A stretch of DNA of 64,000 nt from Pseudoalteromonas sp. T1lg23B (GTDB lineage: Bacteria; Pseudomonadota; Gammaproteobacteria; Enterobacterales; Alteromonadaceae). The DNA lies in contig NZ_PQBZ01000034.1 of the NCBI RefSeq assembly GCF_002964665.1, positions 124,429-188,428 of the forward strand, written 5' to 3'. Positions 20,557-28,268 of the stretch are shown piece after piece; within the stretch, counting starts at the first letter, position 1, and each line of letters opens with the position of its first letter. The notes beneath the pieces are model-generated. The model worked only from the letters and a program-made list of their open reading frames with translations. It ran no database searches and was not told the origin of the DNA. The position numbers and the translations under genes were made by a program.

Positions 20557-21108
20557 GTGGAAGTAAGGAACAATAGCAAGAAGAAAATCTTAAAGTCATT
20601 TGTTGGCTGGCTTCCTCTTGCATTGGTATCTCTTGTGTTCTACGGAATGATTTTCGTTTTGTTAGTTATGTATCTTCTTACAAATATATTTAGCATCGAC
20701 GAAGCTTTGGCAAGGCAAATTGGCTGGGTTATAGGTGGTGGTCTTCTTGTGTTGTCTGGCTATCTCTATATAAATTGGTTAACAAAATCACTCTCGTCTT
20801 ATCAGCTGTCAATTATCAATGATACATTAAGGGTCAAAGGCAAAGCCGGATGGAAATCTCTAGATATTGAGATACCTGTAAGCTCAATACGAGAAATCAA
20901 TATTGGCCAAAGTGCAAACATGGCAGAAAAGCTTTCGGCGGGCCATGGGGCTATCCAAGATCAAATGGCCTCTAGGCTGAATTTTATTCCTTTATCAGGT
21001 AAACCGTTCAAACTAGATTTTGCCGCAAAGGCTTTTGATAATGAATCTCTATATGAGTTTCTAATCTTTGCTAAAAGCAAGGGAATACAAACGAATGTCA
21101 GCGTATAA
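20557..21108 (+). CDS. Cassette 1: membrane protein of unknown function
   Basis: Unrecognised protein of 183 aa. Two hydrophobic helices (about residues 15-45 and 55-75) are followed by a soluble domain of mixed beta strands, resembling the layout of bacterial PH-like membrane proteins, but no family is claimed. The open frame extends upstream to 20446, but that part crosses attI; GTG at 20557 after CGGAGAA is the first start inside the cassette and has a good ribosome site. The stop TAA lies within the attC core. As first cassette it is the most likely to be expressed from an integron promoter. Confidence 0.7.
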   Translation: MEVRNNSKKKILKSFVGWLPLALVSLVFYGMIFVLLVMYLLTNIFSIDEALARQIGWVIGGGLLVLSGYLYINWLTKSLSSYQLSIINDTLRVKGKAGWKSLDIEIPVSSIREINIGQSANMAEKLSAGHGAIQDQMASRLNFIPLSGKPFKLDFAAKAFDNESLYEFLIFAKSKGIQTNVSV

Positions 21109-21180
21109 CAAGGCCAAGCAGCATCGCCAGCAAAGCTGGCTGGACCTCGCTACGCTCGGCCGCTGTTGGCGGCGTTATGT
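21103..21180 (+). repeat. attC: attC site 1
   Basis: Ends are GTATAAC and GTTATGT, 78 bp. The inner arms GCCAAGCAGC / GCTGTTGGC differ from the common TTGGCT family of this array, so the cassette probably came from another source. Confidence 0.85.
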
Positions 21181-21193
21181 GTAAAAGGCTACG

Positions 21194-21556
21194 ATGAAGT
21201 ATAAGAATATATACTCAGCAATTCATAATTTCGGGCACAGTTTTACGAGCCTAATGAATTACGTCGATAGTGATTACGTAATCGATGAACTTGGCAAAAT
21301 TCACAGCAAAGGCTACGACATTGAAGTTGATTGGCTAACTAGTAAGTTTTCACCGACTCAAATGGCTACCCCAAGGATCAACAAATCTATTGGGTATTGG
21401 GGTGATACACTTAAAAAACATTTATCGTCGCATAATGTTCAGCTTGAAAAGCTAACTACAGTAAAGTTTATTTGGCCCTCGGGGCAACGCAAGTATATGT
21501 ATGCTACAGATGATCGTGGTAAGGAATACAAAATTTATGTCAATGAAATCAAGTAA
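21194..21556 (+). CDS. Cassette 2: hypothetical protein
   Basis: Soluble-looking protein of 120 aa with no recognised family. It is rich in charged and aromatic residues, without signal peptide or helix-turn-helix that I can see. ATG lies 14 bp after the attC1 end; the preceding AAAAGGCT is a modest ribosome site. The stop precedes the attC2 core by two bases. Confidence 0.65.
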   Translation: MKYKNIYSAIHNFGHSFTSLMNYVDSDYVIDELGKIHSKGYDIEVDWLTSKFSPTQMATPRINKSIGYWGDTLKKHLSSHNVQLEKLTTVKFIWPSGQRKYMYATDDRGKEYKIYVNEIK

Positions 21557-21558
21557 AC

Positions 21559-21661
21559 ACATAACCAAAAGCACCAACGGACTCCATAATCTGTCGCGGT
21601 TTTTGCAAAGAAACGCAAAAAGCCCCGCCAAATTATTCCGCCGTTGTGCTAAGCGTTAGCA
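21559..21661 (+). repeat. attC: attC site 2
   Basis: ACATAAC pairs with the cassette's own 5' GTTATGT; the 3' end is GTTAGCA. 103 bp, with an inner GCGGTTTTTGC / GCAAAAAGCCCCGC hairpin unlike the common family. Confidence 0.85.
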
Positions 21662-21674
21662 GGCAAAAGAAATT

Positions 21675-22037
21675 ATGCAGAAATCATCAACTATTTTTGG
21701 CGCATTAATGTTTCTTATCACAGGAATATTAACGTATTTAAACTTGGCTAAAAGCCTCCCTGTAAATTTGGGGTTGATAATTAATGTTCTTATAAGTGCA
21801 GTCGTTTTAGCTATTCCATCAGCAATTGCTTTTCATTTTGGTATAAAAAAAATCGGCGTAAAACCAACTAACCCTAAAATTCTTATGGCTGCTTTATTTG
21901 CTTTCTTCGTTGGTAATTCTGCTGAAATTGTATTTTCATTGAGAGAAATTAGTTGGTTTTTGTTTGCTGCTGTAGTTATTGTTTTATCTTACTTAGCACC
22001 GTTAAGGTTACTAAAACCAAAGGTCAATCAAGAGTAA
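21675..22037 (+). CDS. Cassette 3: four-helix membrane protein
   Basis: 120 aa with four predicted membrane helices (about residues 7-24, 31-55, 67-84 and 90-110) and a short charged tail. No family recognised. ATG at 21675 lies 14 bp after the attC2 end, with AAAAGAAA upstream. Its leader is very short, so an external promoter is likely. Confidence 0.65.
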   Translation: MQKSSTIFGALMFLITGILTYLNLAKSLPVNLGLIINVLISAVVLAIPSAIAFHFGIKKIGVKPTNPKILMAALFAFFVGNSAEIVFSLREISWFLFAAVVIVLSYLAPLRLLKPKVNQE

Positions 22038-22042
22038 TTGCC

Positions 22043-22144
22043 AGCTAACAAATTAATTAAACAATGGACGCAAAACAGCAGGCTTGCGCTCATTCTTCGC
22101 TTAGTTTAGCCTGCTATTTTTCGCCGTTTATTAAGGCGTTATGT
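22043..22144 (+). repeat. attC: attC site 3
   Basis: AGCTAAC (one mismatch to the expected TGCTAAC) to GTTATGT, 102 bp. Inner stem CAGCAGGCT / AGCCTGCT. Confidence 0.85.
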
Positions 22145-22168
22145 TTCATAAATTAATTCGGAGTGAAA

Positions 22169-22423
22169 TTGGAAGTTCAAACAAACAATAAAAGTAAATT
22201 GAGCTATGCTTGGGATCTTACTAAAGGGCTAATGATTGTAATTTCGGCTGTTGCTGTTATTTCTATTTTGGGTAAGTCTTCTGAACTTTCATCAGTTGAA
22301 ATTTTAATTCGATTGGTTCTGCTTTTAGTCGCCGTAATTCCAGTTGTATTTGGGTTTTGCTATTTACATGTATTATTCAAATATGAGTCATTGGTTCAAA
22401 GGGATAAAGAGTTAGAAAAGTAA
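22169..22423 (+). CDS. Cassette 4: small two-helix membrane protein
   Basis: 84 aa with two hydrophobic helices (about residues 18-38 and 48-70) and a charged C-terminus. No family recognised. I prefer TTG at 22169 because CGGAG lies five bases upstream; the longer GTG at 22163 overlaps that ribosome site. Confidence 0.6.
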   Translation: MEVQTNNKSKLSYAWDLTKGLMIVISAVAVISILGKSSELSSVEILIRLVLLLVAVIPVVFGFCYLHVLFKYESLVQRDKELEK

Positions 22424-22431
22424 ACACTGAA

Positions 22432-22534
22432 ACATAACAAGCTGTTTAAGCGCGGGACTGCTAAAGTTTGGCTCGGTTTCGCTACGCTACACATTTTAGC
22501 CAAACATTATCAGCCCCTTAACAGGGCGTTAAGT
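22432..22534 (+). repeat. attC: attC site 4
   Basis: ACATAAC to GTTAAGT, 103 bp. Inner stem GTTTGGCT / AGCCAAAC, typical of this array. Confidence 0.88.
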
Positions 22535-22538
22535 CTCT

Positions 22539-23153
22539 ATGAATATTGAATACTTCGAAAAATTTGAATCGGAGCTTGAGTTAGGACTCAAAAAGAAGGC
22601 CGCTACTTCGATCAAGCAGTTTGTTGATTCATTTGAAAATGACGATGAAATAAAGAGCTGGGTTTGGAGTTATTTGCCAACGCTAGAAAAAAACAGGCAT
22701 AGCTGCATTAGGTATGAGATCTTCATTGATCTTGTTTACCCTGTATTAAAGAAAGGATTTGAGCGCAGTGACTATAATTCAACATTGTGGCTAGGAAAAC
22801 TGGTTCAGAATGTATATCAAACCAAAGGTATCTTTGAAGAGCTTGGATCTAATGTTGAAATGGATTTTTTTAGAAAATGCCACGAAATTGATCCGAACAT
22901 AGAAGAAGGCAATAAATTACTCTTACAGAGTATTTTGAGTTGGTTGTCACATTGCGTGCATGAATGGCCTTCGGGGATTCTATATGGCATGGACGGAGCC
23001 TCAATTGCACAGTGCCAAGAGATTAGAGTTGAAGCTAATTTTGCAAAATCCTTGGCAAGCAAAGAGAGGGAGTTATCGTTTATTGATGATTTCCTAGTTA
23101 AATTAACCGAGTACGAATTACGACTTAACAAGGCAAGTAAATCGGACTCGTAA
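22539..23153 (+). CDS. Cassette 5: hypothetical protein running into its attC
   Basis: Soluble, mostly helical 204-aa protein, one of the longest in the array, with no recognised family. Its last eight or so codons lie inside attC5, so recombination at that site never separates the stop codon but the C-terminus is shaped by the attC sequence. ATG begins five bases after the attC4 end, leaving no room for a normal ribosome site inside the cassette; GGGCGTTAAG from attC4 may serve. Confidence 0.65.
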   Translation: MNIEYFEKFESELELGLKKKAATSIKQFVDSFENDDEIKSWVWSYLPTLEKNRHSCIRYEIFIDLVYPVLKKGFERSDYNSTLWLGKLVQNVYQTKGIFEELGSNVEMDFFRKCHEIDPNIEEGNKLLLQSILSWLSHCVHEWPSGILYGMDGASIAQCQEIRVEANFAKSLASKERELSFIDDFLVKLTEYELRLNKASKSDS

Positions 23154-23179
23154 ACTCGCCGTTTCTTGCGGCGTTATAA
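23123..23179 (+). repeat. attC: attC site 5 (short)
   Basis: ACTTAAC exactly complements the cassette's 5' GTTAAGT; the 3' end is GTTATAA. At 57 bp it is the shortest site here, with arms GGCAAG / CTTGCGGC. Confidence 0.8.
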
Positions 23180-23186
23180 AGCACAG

Positions 23187-23516
23187 ATGATCAGGCTTCT
23201 ATATCTAACATTTTTGGCACTTAGCTGTGTTGCATTCGTAGGAACAATACTTATTGCAGTAGGCTTACTAGGCCCAATAGACGAAAACTCTGGAAATGCA
23301 GGAGCGTTTTCAGCTTTTGGTGCAGGTTTTGTATTGTTAGTAGGCATACATTTGCTGGCCTTTTTAGGCTTTGTCACATGGGCAATTACGTACGTGTTTT
23401 ATGAGTTTTTGCCAAATAAATTACTTTATCGTAATTATTTACCTTTAATATTTTGTGTCCCTGCTGCATTATTTTATTTGTATTTGCTATTCAAAATAAC
23501 AGTTGGTGCTTTATAA
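23187..23516 (+). CDS. Cassette 6: three-helix membrane protein
   Basis: 109 aa with three hydrophobic segments (about residues 4-26, 40-68 and 84-105). No family recognised. The frame extends left to 23166, inside attC5; ATG at 23187 is the first start within the cassette. The stop TAA is part of the attC6 core. Confidence 0.62.
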   Translation: MIRLLYLTFLALSCVAFVGTILIAVGLLGPIDENSGNAGAFSAFGAGFVLLVGIHLLAFLGFVTWAITYVFYEFLPNKLLYRNYLPLIFCVPAALFYLYLLFKITVGAL

Positions 23517-23610
23517 CAAGTTACTCAAAAGGACGCAAAACGCTTGGCTTGTGCTCCTTCGTCGCTAATTTTAGCCAAGCATTTATGCGCCCATTAGTAA
23601 GGCGTTATAA
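23511..23610 (+). repeat. attC: attC site 6
   Basis: TTATAAC to GTTATAA, 100 bp. It is nearly identical to attC16 and attC17, including GCTTGGCT...TTTTAGCCAAGC. Confidence 0.9.
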
Positions 23611-23624
23611 CTACTTTAGAAACT

Positions 23625-24017
23625 ATGAGTAAAATTCAGATTCAGGAAGAAAAGTTAGCTAAATCTTATCTGCGATTAGATTCGATAATTGCTCGCAAGT
23701 TTTCCGTCTCTTATATGAGTAATACAAAGTGGATTAAATTACTCAAAGCTGTTGCGTCATTTGAAGAACGGAGTTATCGAGTAACTTATAAACTAGTTAA
23801 TGATGACCAAGTAAAGATCTCTCATACAGAGCAATTTGAAGAGCACGTTGATGATTATTGGTTTATTGAACCATCAATTTACAAAGAAATTGAGTGGTTA
23901 GAGTTTACGTTTGACGACAACTACAACGTGCCAAGCTTAATTGAGCATCTTTCTGTTATTGCTAAGTTTCCAATTACACAAACTCCTACAGGATATAAAG
24001 TTTTGGGGTATACGTAG
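23625..24017 (+). CDS. Cassette 7: hypothetical protein, possibly DUF6678-like
   Basis: Soluble 130-aa protein. The NTKWIKLLKAV segment (about residue 33) and the later EIEWLEFTFDD resemble what I recall of the DUF6678 family, whose function is unknown; this is a weak recognition. No signal peptide. ATG at 23625 lies 15 bp after the attC6 end. Confidence 0.62.
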   Translation: MSKIQIQEEKLAKSYLRLDSIIARKFSVSYMSNTKWIKLLKAVASFEERSYRVTYKLVNDDQVKISHTEQFEEHVDDYWFIEPSIYKEIEWLEFTFDDNYNVPSLIEHLSVIAKFPITQTPTGYKVLGYT

Positions 24018-24117
24018 TTATAACAAACTGTTGAAGTGGGACGTCTAAAGCTTGGCTCGTTTCGCTTTGCTCACAAGTATAGCCAAGCTTTATCCGCCCC
24101 TTAACAGGGCGTTATAT
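24018..24117 (+). repeat. attC: attC site 7
   Basis: TTATAAC to GTTATAT, 100 bp. Inner stem AAAGCTTGGCT / AGCCAAGCTTT. Confidence 0.9.
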
Positions 24118-24138
24118 TGCCATAAGGAAACCTTAGCT

Positions 24139-24624
24139 TTGAGAATAGTTATTGCACTTTTAGCCCTTGTTTTACAAGGCTGCATGAGTACTGAAGTAGT
24201 ACCAAAAGGTCCAGTATTTAATTACTCTGCAGGTCAGTCTAATGACAAAGCTAACCTGTACTTTTACCAATTTGATATGCCCGGGGTTAACTCATGTTTA
24301 CTTGTTGGAATTGATGGTAAATATAAAGAGTGTATTGGTTATCCAGGTTATGCCAAAGTAAGTGTTACTCCTGGCAACAAAAAAGTATCTTTCACCCCTA
24401 ATGCTCCGATTAAAATTTCGAATTTGGATTTTAACTATGATTTCGAAGGTGGAAAAGATTACTTTTTTGTCTATCAGCCTGTAAGTAAGAAGTCAGCTTC
24501 TGATGTTGAAGTTAAAACTCAGTATAACATGATTTTAGGCTTATCATATGGCTGGTATTTAGTCGATAAACGACAAGCACTTGTTCAGTTACAGAACTTA
24601 AGAGCTTGGCACAAGGCAATATAA
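24139..24624 (+). CDS. Cassette 8: lipoprotein, DUF2846-like
   Basis: 161-aa lipoprotein with lipobox LVLQGC. The mature part has a small beta-rich domain (ANLYFYQ ... VGIDGKYKECI ... VTPGNKKVSF) that resembles DUF2846 lipoproteins, function unknown. The open frame starts at 24052 inside attC7, which cannot be native; TTG at 24139 after AAGGAA is the first start in the cassette and gives a proper signal peptide. The stop lies in the attC8 core. Confidence 0.7.
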   Translation: MRIVIALLALVLQGCMSTEVVPKGPVFNYSAGQSNDKANLYFYQFDMPGVNSCLLVGIDGKYKECIGYPGYAKVSVTPGNKKVSFTPNAPIKISNLDFNYDFEGGKDYFFVYQPVSKKSASDVEVKTQYNMILGLSYGWYLVDKRQALVQLQNLRAWHKAI

Positions 24625-24719
24625 CAAGTGCCTAAACCAAAGGACGCAAAACAGCAGGCTGCGCTCCTTCGTCGCTTATTTTAGCCTGCTATTTTTTGCC
24701 GGTTAGGCAAGCGTTATAT
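24619..24719 (+). repeat. attC: attC site 8
   Basis: ATATAAC to GTTATAT, 101 bp. Inner stem AGCAGGCT / AGCCTGCT, shared with attC3. Confidence 0.9.
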
Positions 24720-24730
24720 TGCAGGGAAGT

Positions 24731-25183
24731 ATGATTAGACTTTTGGCTCTATTATTTTTGATTCTACCGTGGTGCTCTGTTGCTACTACGGATATGGTAT
24801 TTATTTCCGAGAAAATAATTACGCCTGAGCAAGCGAGTGAATTCGGTATTCACAGGCTAACCGCTGGCAATGACCCGAGCTGGAATGTATTAGTTTATCC
24901 TTCTAAAAACGCTAATAATGAGCCAGTCACAGAAGCATCAATGACATTTACTATTAAAGATAAAGAAGTAGCATTGGTACTTTCTAAAATCAGTAATTTT
25001 GAACAGACAGGTTTCAAACGTTCAGATATCGTTTTAGATATCAATTCTGGTGTTGCCGTAAGTTTCGCAGTTACATATGGCTCTCAACGCTTGGTACTAA
25101 TTAATATTACCAACTTAAAATCAAGAGATTATGAAACGTTTGCAATGCAATATAACAAACGCCTTAACTCCGACAATGATTAG
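24731..25183 (+). CDS. Cassette 9: secreted hypothetical protein
   Basis: 150 aa with a signal peptide ending near CSVATT. The rest is beta-rich with no recognised family. ATG at 24731 after CAGGGAAG is chosen over the TTG at 24719, which sits in the attC8 end. The last ten codons run into attC9. Confidence 0.65.
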   Translation: MIRLLALLFLILPWCSVATTDMVFISEKIITPEQASEFGIHRLTAGNDPSWNVLVYPSKNANNEPVTEASMTFTIKDKEVALVLSKISNFEQTGFKRSDIVLDINSGVAVSFAVTYGSQRLVLINITNLKSRDYETFAMQYNKRLNSDND

Positions 25184-25251
25184 TTGTCATGGTTTTGGCA
25201 AACAACGCAAAAAGCCATGCCAACACATTGCGTGTTAGGCGGGCGTTAGGC
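25150..25251 (+). repeat. attC: attC site 9
   Basis: ATATAAC to GTTAGGC, 102 bp. A second GTTAGGC at 25234 lies within the 3' arm. Inner stem GCATGGCTTTTTGC / GGTTTTGGCAA differs from the common family. Confidence 0.82.
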
Positions 25252-25254
25252 TCT

Positions 25255-25695
25255 ATGGATACCGAAGAATATATAGCTAAATTATTTGTCGATGCAGGGT
25301 GGCATGAAGGTCGCCAAGTTGAGGGCCAAAATCAGACCTTAAGCGCATCTAGTGCCGCTCATAAAAATGCAGCTTCCGTGCTGGCTGAATTTGGTGGCCT
25401 CAATGTGGGGGAAGTCGGCCCAGGGCGAGAGCTTTCCGCGAGTGACATATCGTTCAGAACCGAGGCGTTTGATTTCGGAAATGAGTTCCATAACTATTGG
25501 CAAAGTCTAGATGTGTCTTTGTATGCTTTTGCTTCAGCACATCACGACCATATGCTGCTACTAGTTGACGATCAAAATAACTTCTACATATTTACTGACC
25601 CTGGCGAGCAGCTCTATAAAGTAGGCAGCTTCGAAGAAACAATGAAAAGGGTATTATTGGGTATCAATTATGGTACAGCGCTTGAAAAAGCCTAA
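25255..25695 (+). CDS. Cassette 10: SUKH-3-type immunity protein
   Basis: 146 aa. The motifs AGWHEGRQVE (about residue 14), VLAEFGGLNV (about 45), a central HHDHMLLLVDDQNNFYIF (about 98) and LYKVGSFEETMKRVLLG (about 122) fit the SUKH-3 family, small proteins that neutralise contact-dependent or polymorphic toxins. No toxin gene lies beside it, so it would be an orphan immunity gene. The open frame begins at 25189 in attC9; ATG at 25255 is the first start in the cassette. The stop lies in the attC10 core. Confidence 0.75.
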   Translation: MDTEEYIAKLFVDAGWHEGRQVEGQNQTLSASSAAHKNAASVLAEFGGLNVGEVGPGRELSASDISFRTEAFDFGNEFHNYWQSLDVSLYAFASAHHDHMLLLVDDQNNFYIFTDPGEQLYKVGSFEETMKRVLLGINYGTALEKA

Positions 25696-25773
25696 CAAGT
25701 TCATGTTGTTCACCCACTTCGTGGGCTGGGACCTCCGCACTGCGTGCTCCGGCCCCAAATGCAGGCGTTAACT
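25690..25773 (+). repeat. attC: attC site 10
   Basis: GCCTAAC to GTTAACT, 84 bp. Atypical inner sequence with CCCACTTCGTGGG, unlike the common family. Confidence 0.82.
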
Positions 25774-25786
25774 GGACTCGTGAAAA

Positions 25787-26281
25787 TTGAGTGTATATTT
25801 TGAACCAACAATAAATACAAGTATTGACCATTTCTTAGGCCTAATCCCTTTTTTTGTATTACTGTTTTTGGTCCTTAAGTTTCCAGCTGTATCTCAAGTA
25901 GCCGCTGATATAACAAAAATAAAAAGAGTAAGCTTGGTTAGAGGTTTTGCTGTTATATGTCTGTTGGCTACATTAAGTGAAATATTTAACTACTCTGATA
26001 AAGTTGGAGTAAGTAATATCATTGAAAGTAAACAGTTTAAGCAAGTTCAAGGTTGTATTAGCAACTATGAAAAACAAACACCTAAACATGGCACCTTAAT
26101 TGAGTCATTCAGTATTGATGATGTTGAATTTACTTTTAGCAATTATGATGTCGGCCCTTATTTTCATGGAAAGTTACATAAAGATAATTTCATAAAAAAC
26201 GGCCAGTGTGTTTCAATCGATTATGTACTAGATGGAAGAAAGAACAAGATTCTTAAAATAGTCCAGTTAACAAAGCCTTAA
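25787..26281 (+). CDS. Cassette 11: membrane-anchored hypothetical protein
   Basis: 164 aa with two N-terminal hydrophobic helices (about residues 18-38 and 50-65) and a soluble C-terminal domain of about 80 residues containing one possible beta-barrel-like segment. No family recognised. The TTG start is the only in-frame candidate near the cassette start and lacks a strong ribosome site. The stop is ten bases past the attC11 core. Confidence 0.55.
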   Translation: MSVYFEPTINTSIDHFLGLIPFFVLLFLVLKFPAVSQVAADITKIKRVSLVRGFAVICLLATLSEIFNYSDKVGVSNIIESKQFKQVQGCISNYEKQTPKHGTLIESFSIDDVEFTFSNYDVGPYFHGKLHKDNFIKNGQCVSIDYVLDGRKNKILKIVQLTKP

Positions 26282-26365
26282 AGTTGGATTCGTAACAGTT
26301 GGCTCGATTCCGCTTCGCTTCACATTTTAGCCAACTGCTACTTACCGCTTAAGGCGGCGTTAGGT
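26265..26365 (+). repeat. attC: attC site 11
   Basis: AGTTAAC complements the cassette's 5' GTTAACT; the 3' end is GTTAGGT, 101 bp. Inner stem CAGTTGGCT / AGCCAACTG. Confidence 0.9.
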
Positions 26366-26380
26366 GCACAGGAGGTGCAT

Positions 26381-26950
26381 TTGAAATATTTAGCTATTTT
26401 ATTATTAACGATACTTTCTGGATGTAGTGTAGTTGTTCATGACAAAACTAATGCACCAATAGCTGAGGGTATTGTTGGGGCTAACTTCATGACCGTCAAA
26501 GACGGATTTTTGTACGAAGCTAGGTGTGCTGATATTCATGCTTCTGTTCAATCGACCGAGTGGTGTACGGGAATTCAAGCGTTTAACTCAGGAAACCAGT
26601 ACGCAAGAACACCAGCTAATTTTGAAGATTATCAATCAGCGAAAAAACAATGGGACGAAAAATTATTTACTAAATTAGCTTTTGAAAAACAACGTTCAAT
26701 TATTTCCCCATTGCCTAAAGGAACTATTCTAAAGGTTACAAAATTAGTTCAATACCCTTGGGGAACTAATGGTTACTATTGGGCTATTAGAGCCACGCTG
26801 GTTTCTTCAGAGGGAAAAAAACTAGAAGTGGAGCTACCGACAAATTCAGTTTTAGCATTTCCAACTTGGTTAAAAGGTTATGGTGTTCAGGAACCACCAA
26901 GTTTTAAACCTGAGTATGTAGTGGCGTGTACAAACGCAAAGTGCACCTAA
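26381..26950 (+). CDS. Cassette 12: lipoprotein of unknown function
   Basis: 189-aa lipoprotein with lipobox ILSGCS after a short hydrophobic leader. The mature part has a conserved-looking CADIHASVQSTEWC pair of cysteines and a C-terminal CTNAKC. No family recognised. TTG at 26381 is preferred, with GGAGGT five bases upstream; the GTG at 26375 overlaps it. The stop lies in the attC12 core. Confidence 0.68.
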   Translation: MKYLAILLLTILSGCSVVVHDKTNAPIAEGIVGANFMTVKDGFLYEARCADIHASVQSTEWCTGIQAFNSGNQYARTPANFEDYQSAKKQWDEKLFTKLAFEKQRSIISPLPKGTILKVTKLVQYPWGTNGYYWAIRATLVSSEGKKLEVELPTNSVLAFPTWLKGYGVQEPPSFKPEYVVACTNAKCT

Positions 26951-27049
26951 CAAGCCAATTCAGTAACGGGACTGCTAACAGCTTGCTCAGTTCCGCTTCG
27001 CTGCACAGTTTTAGCAAGCTATTATCAGCCCCTGATTGGGGCGTTAGAA
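26945..27049 (+). repeat. attC: attC site 12
   Basis: ACCTAAC to GTTAGAA, 105 bp. Inner stem CAGCTTGCTC / TAGCAAGCT. Confidence 0.88.
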
Positions 27050-27063
27050 GCCTATGAGAATTT

Positions 27064-27519
27064 ATGCCTCGTCGTAGAGAACTAAAAGGGGTTGTGAACA
27101 ATCTCTCTGAATTATTGAGTGGTCGAAATAATGACTATCTCGGCTATTGGGCCGTGGGTCAGTTATTTCTACTTGCACAAGAGCATGGCGTTGATTCGCT
27201 CACTCTAAACTTAATAGATTGTAAAAGCGATATTGTCTCACCTGTATTGGTTGATATGTGCCAATCGATGAAGTCTGAGGTGAATCGAATGCTTGCTGCG
27301 CATCAGATTCCAAGGGAATGGGTTAAGTCAGTTTCTGCGAAGTTTAGTTTTAATCAAGAGTATCAAGAAAAGTATCACTACTGGCGCTCAGCATTAGGTA
27401 AACCTTACTTGATTCAAGTAGAGATTGAAACAGATTTGGGCTACATAAACAAAGCCACACAAGGTGGTAATGTTCAGCCTCATGATCCTTCAAAAGAGCA
27501 CCGAAGAGGCAGCTTCTAA
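27064..27519 (+). CDS. Cassette 13: hypothetical protein
   Basis: Soluble 151-aa protein, no family recognised. A basic N-terminus (MPRRREL) is followed by a helical region with YLGYWAVGQLFLLAQEHG. The ribosome site is poor (GAGAATTT). The stop TAA lies in the attC13 core. Confidence 0.62.
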   Translation: MPRRRELKGVVNNLSELLSGRNNDYLGYWAVGQLFLLAQEHGVDSLTLNLIDCKSDIVSPVLVDMCQSMKSEVNRMLAAHQIPREWVKSVSAKFSFNQEYQEKYHYWRSALGKPYLIQVEIETDLGYINKATQGGNVQPHDPSKEHRRGSF

Positions 27520-27616
27520 CAAGCGCCTTAAAAAAATGGACGCAAAATGCTTGGCTTGCGCTCATTCTTCGCTAATTTTAGCCAAGCTTTATTAGCCCGT
27601 TATGCGGGCGTTATGT
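27514..27616 (+). repeat. attC: attC site 13
   Basis: TTCTAAC complements the cassette's 5' GTTAGAA; the 3' end is GTTATGT, 103 bp. Inner stem GCTTGGCT / AGCCAAGC. Confidence 0.9.
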
Positions 27617-27634
27617 GTTTTATAAGGAGTCATC

Positions 27635-28144
27635 TTGAAACTTAGCATCATATTAATTCTATTATTGGTTACTGGCTGTGCTGGGTTACCAAATTATGTT
27701 GAACCAAAAACTAATGTTCCTTCTGCGAAATTTAAGGTTAATCATTATTTCGATGCTCCATTTTTAGGTTATTCCACATTTGTTAATGTTCACACAGAAG
27801 AGCAAACTTGCGGTAAATCATTTGGTTCTGAAAGTGGTGCAAAATTAATAGTACTAGATGATAACAACCCTCTAATTTCTGAATTAAACCCTGATGGTGT
27901 AAAACTAGCTGTAGGTAAGAAATATAGCTTCATGATTATGTCAGTCGCAGGCATGAGTAACTGTACAGTTTACTCTTCATTTAAACCTGAAGCTAACTCG
28001 AATTATGAGATGAATGTTACTGGTAAGTTAGGTGCGCATTCTACACATTGTAAAGCGGAGCTGTATCGTGTTGATGAGGCTGCTAATAAAATAACTCCAG
28101 TAGAGTTTGAGTATTACGGTCAATGTCGTGAACCAAGCAAATAA
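27635..28144 (+). CDS. Cassette 14: lipoprotein of unknown function
   Basis: 169-aa lipoprotein with lipobox VTGCAG after a hydrophobic leader. Four further cysteines (near residues 59, 110, 138 and 164) could form disulfides in the periplasm. No family recognised. TTG at 27635 follows a strong AAGGAG, so this unusual start is well supported. Confidence 0.68.
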   Translation: MKLSIILILLLVTGCAGLPNYVEPKTNVPSAKFKVNHYFDAPFLGYSTFVNVHTEEQTCGKSFGSESGAKLIVLDDNNPLISELNPDGVKLAVGKKYSFMIMSVAGMSNCTVYSSFKPEANSNYEMNVTGKLGAHSTHCKAELYRVDEAANKITPVEFEYYGQCREPSK

Positions 28145-28146
28145 AC

Positions 28147-28251
28147 ACATAACAAGCGCATAAAGCAACGGGACACGCAACGTTTGGCTCGGTTCCGCTC
28201 CGCTACACATTTTAGCCAAACATTACTTAGCCCCTTATGCGGGCGTTATAT
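28147..28251 (+). repeat. attC: attC site 14
   Basis: ACATAAC to GTTATAT, 105 bp. Inner stem CGTTTGGCT / AGCCAAAC. Confidence 0.9.
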
Positions 28252-28268
28252 GAACAAGGTGAAGTATC

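Noticed and set aside
24052..24138. N-terminal extension of the cassette 8 protein
   Set aside because: It lies in attC7 and would bury the lipoprotein signal peptide.
25234..25240. GTTAGGC as the attC9 boundary
   Set aside because: The outer GTTAGGC at 25245 gives the standard spacing; the inner copy lies in the 3' arm.
26904..27101. Minus-strand open frames in the cassette array
   Set aside because: They cross attC sites or lie opposite better plus-strand genes and have no ribosome site or recognisable product.
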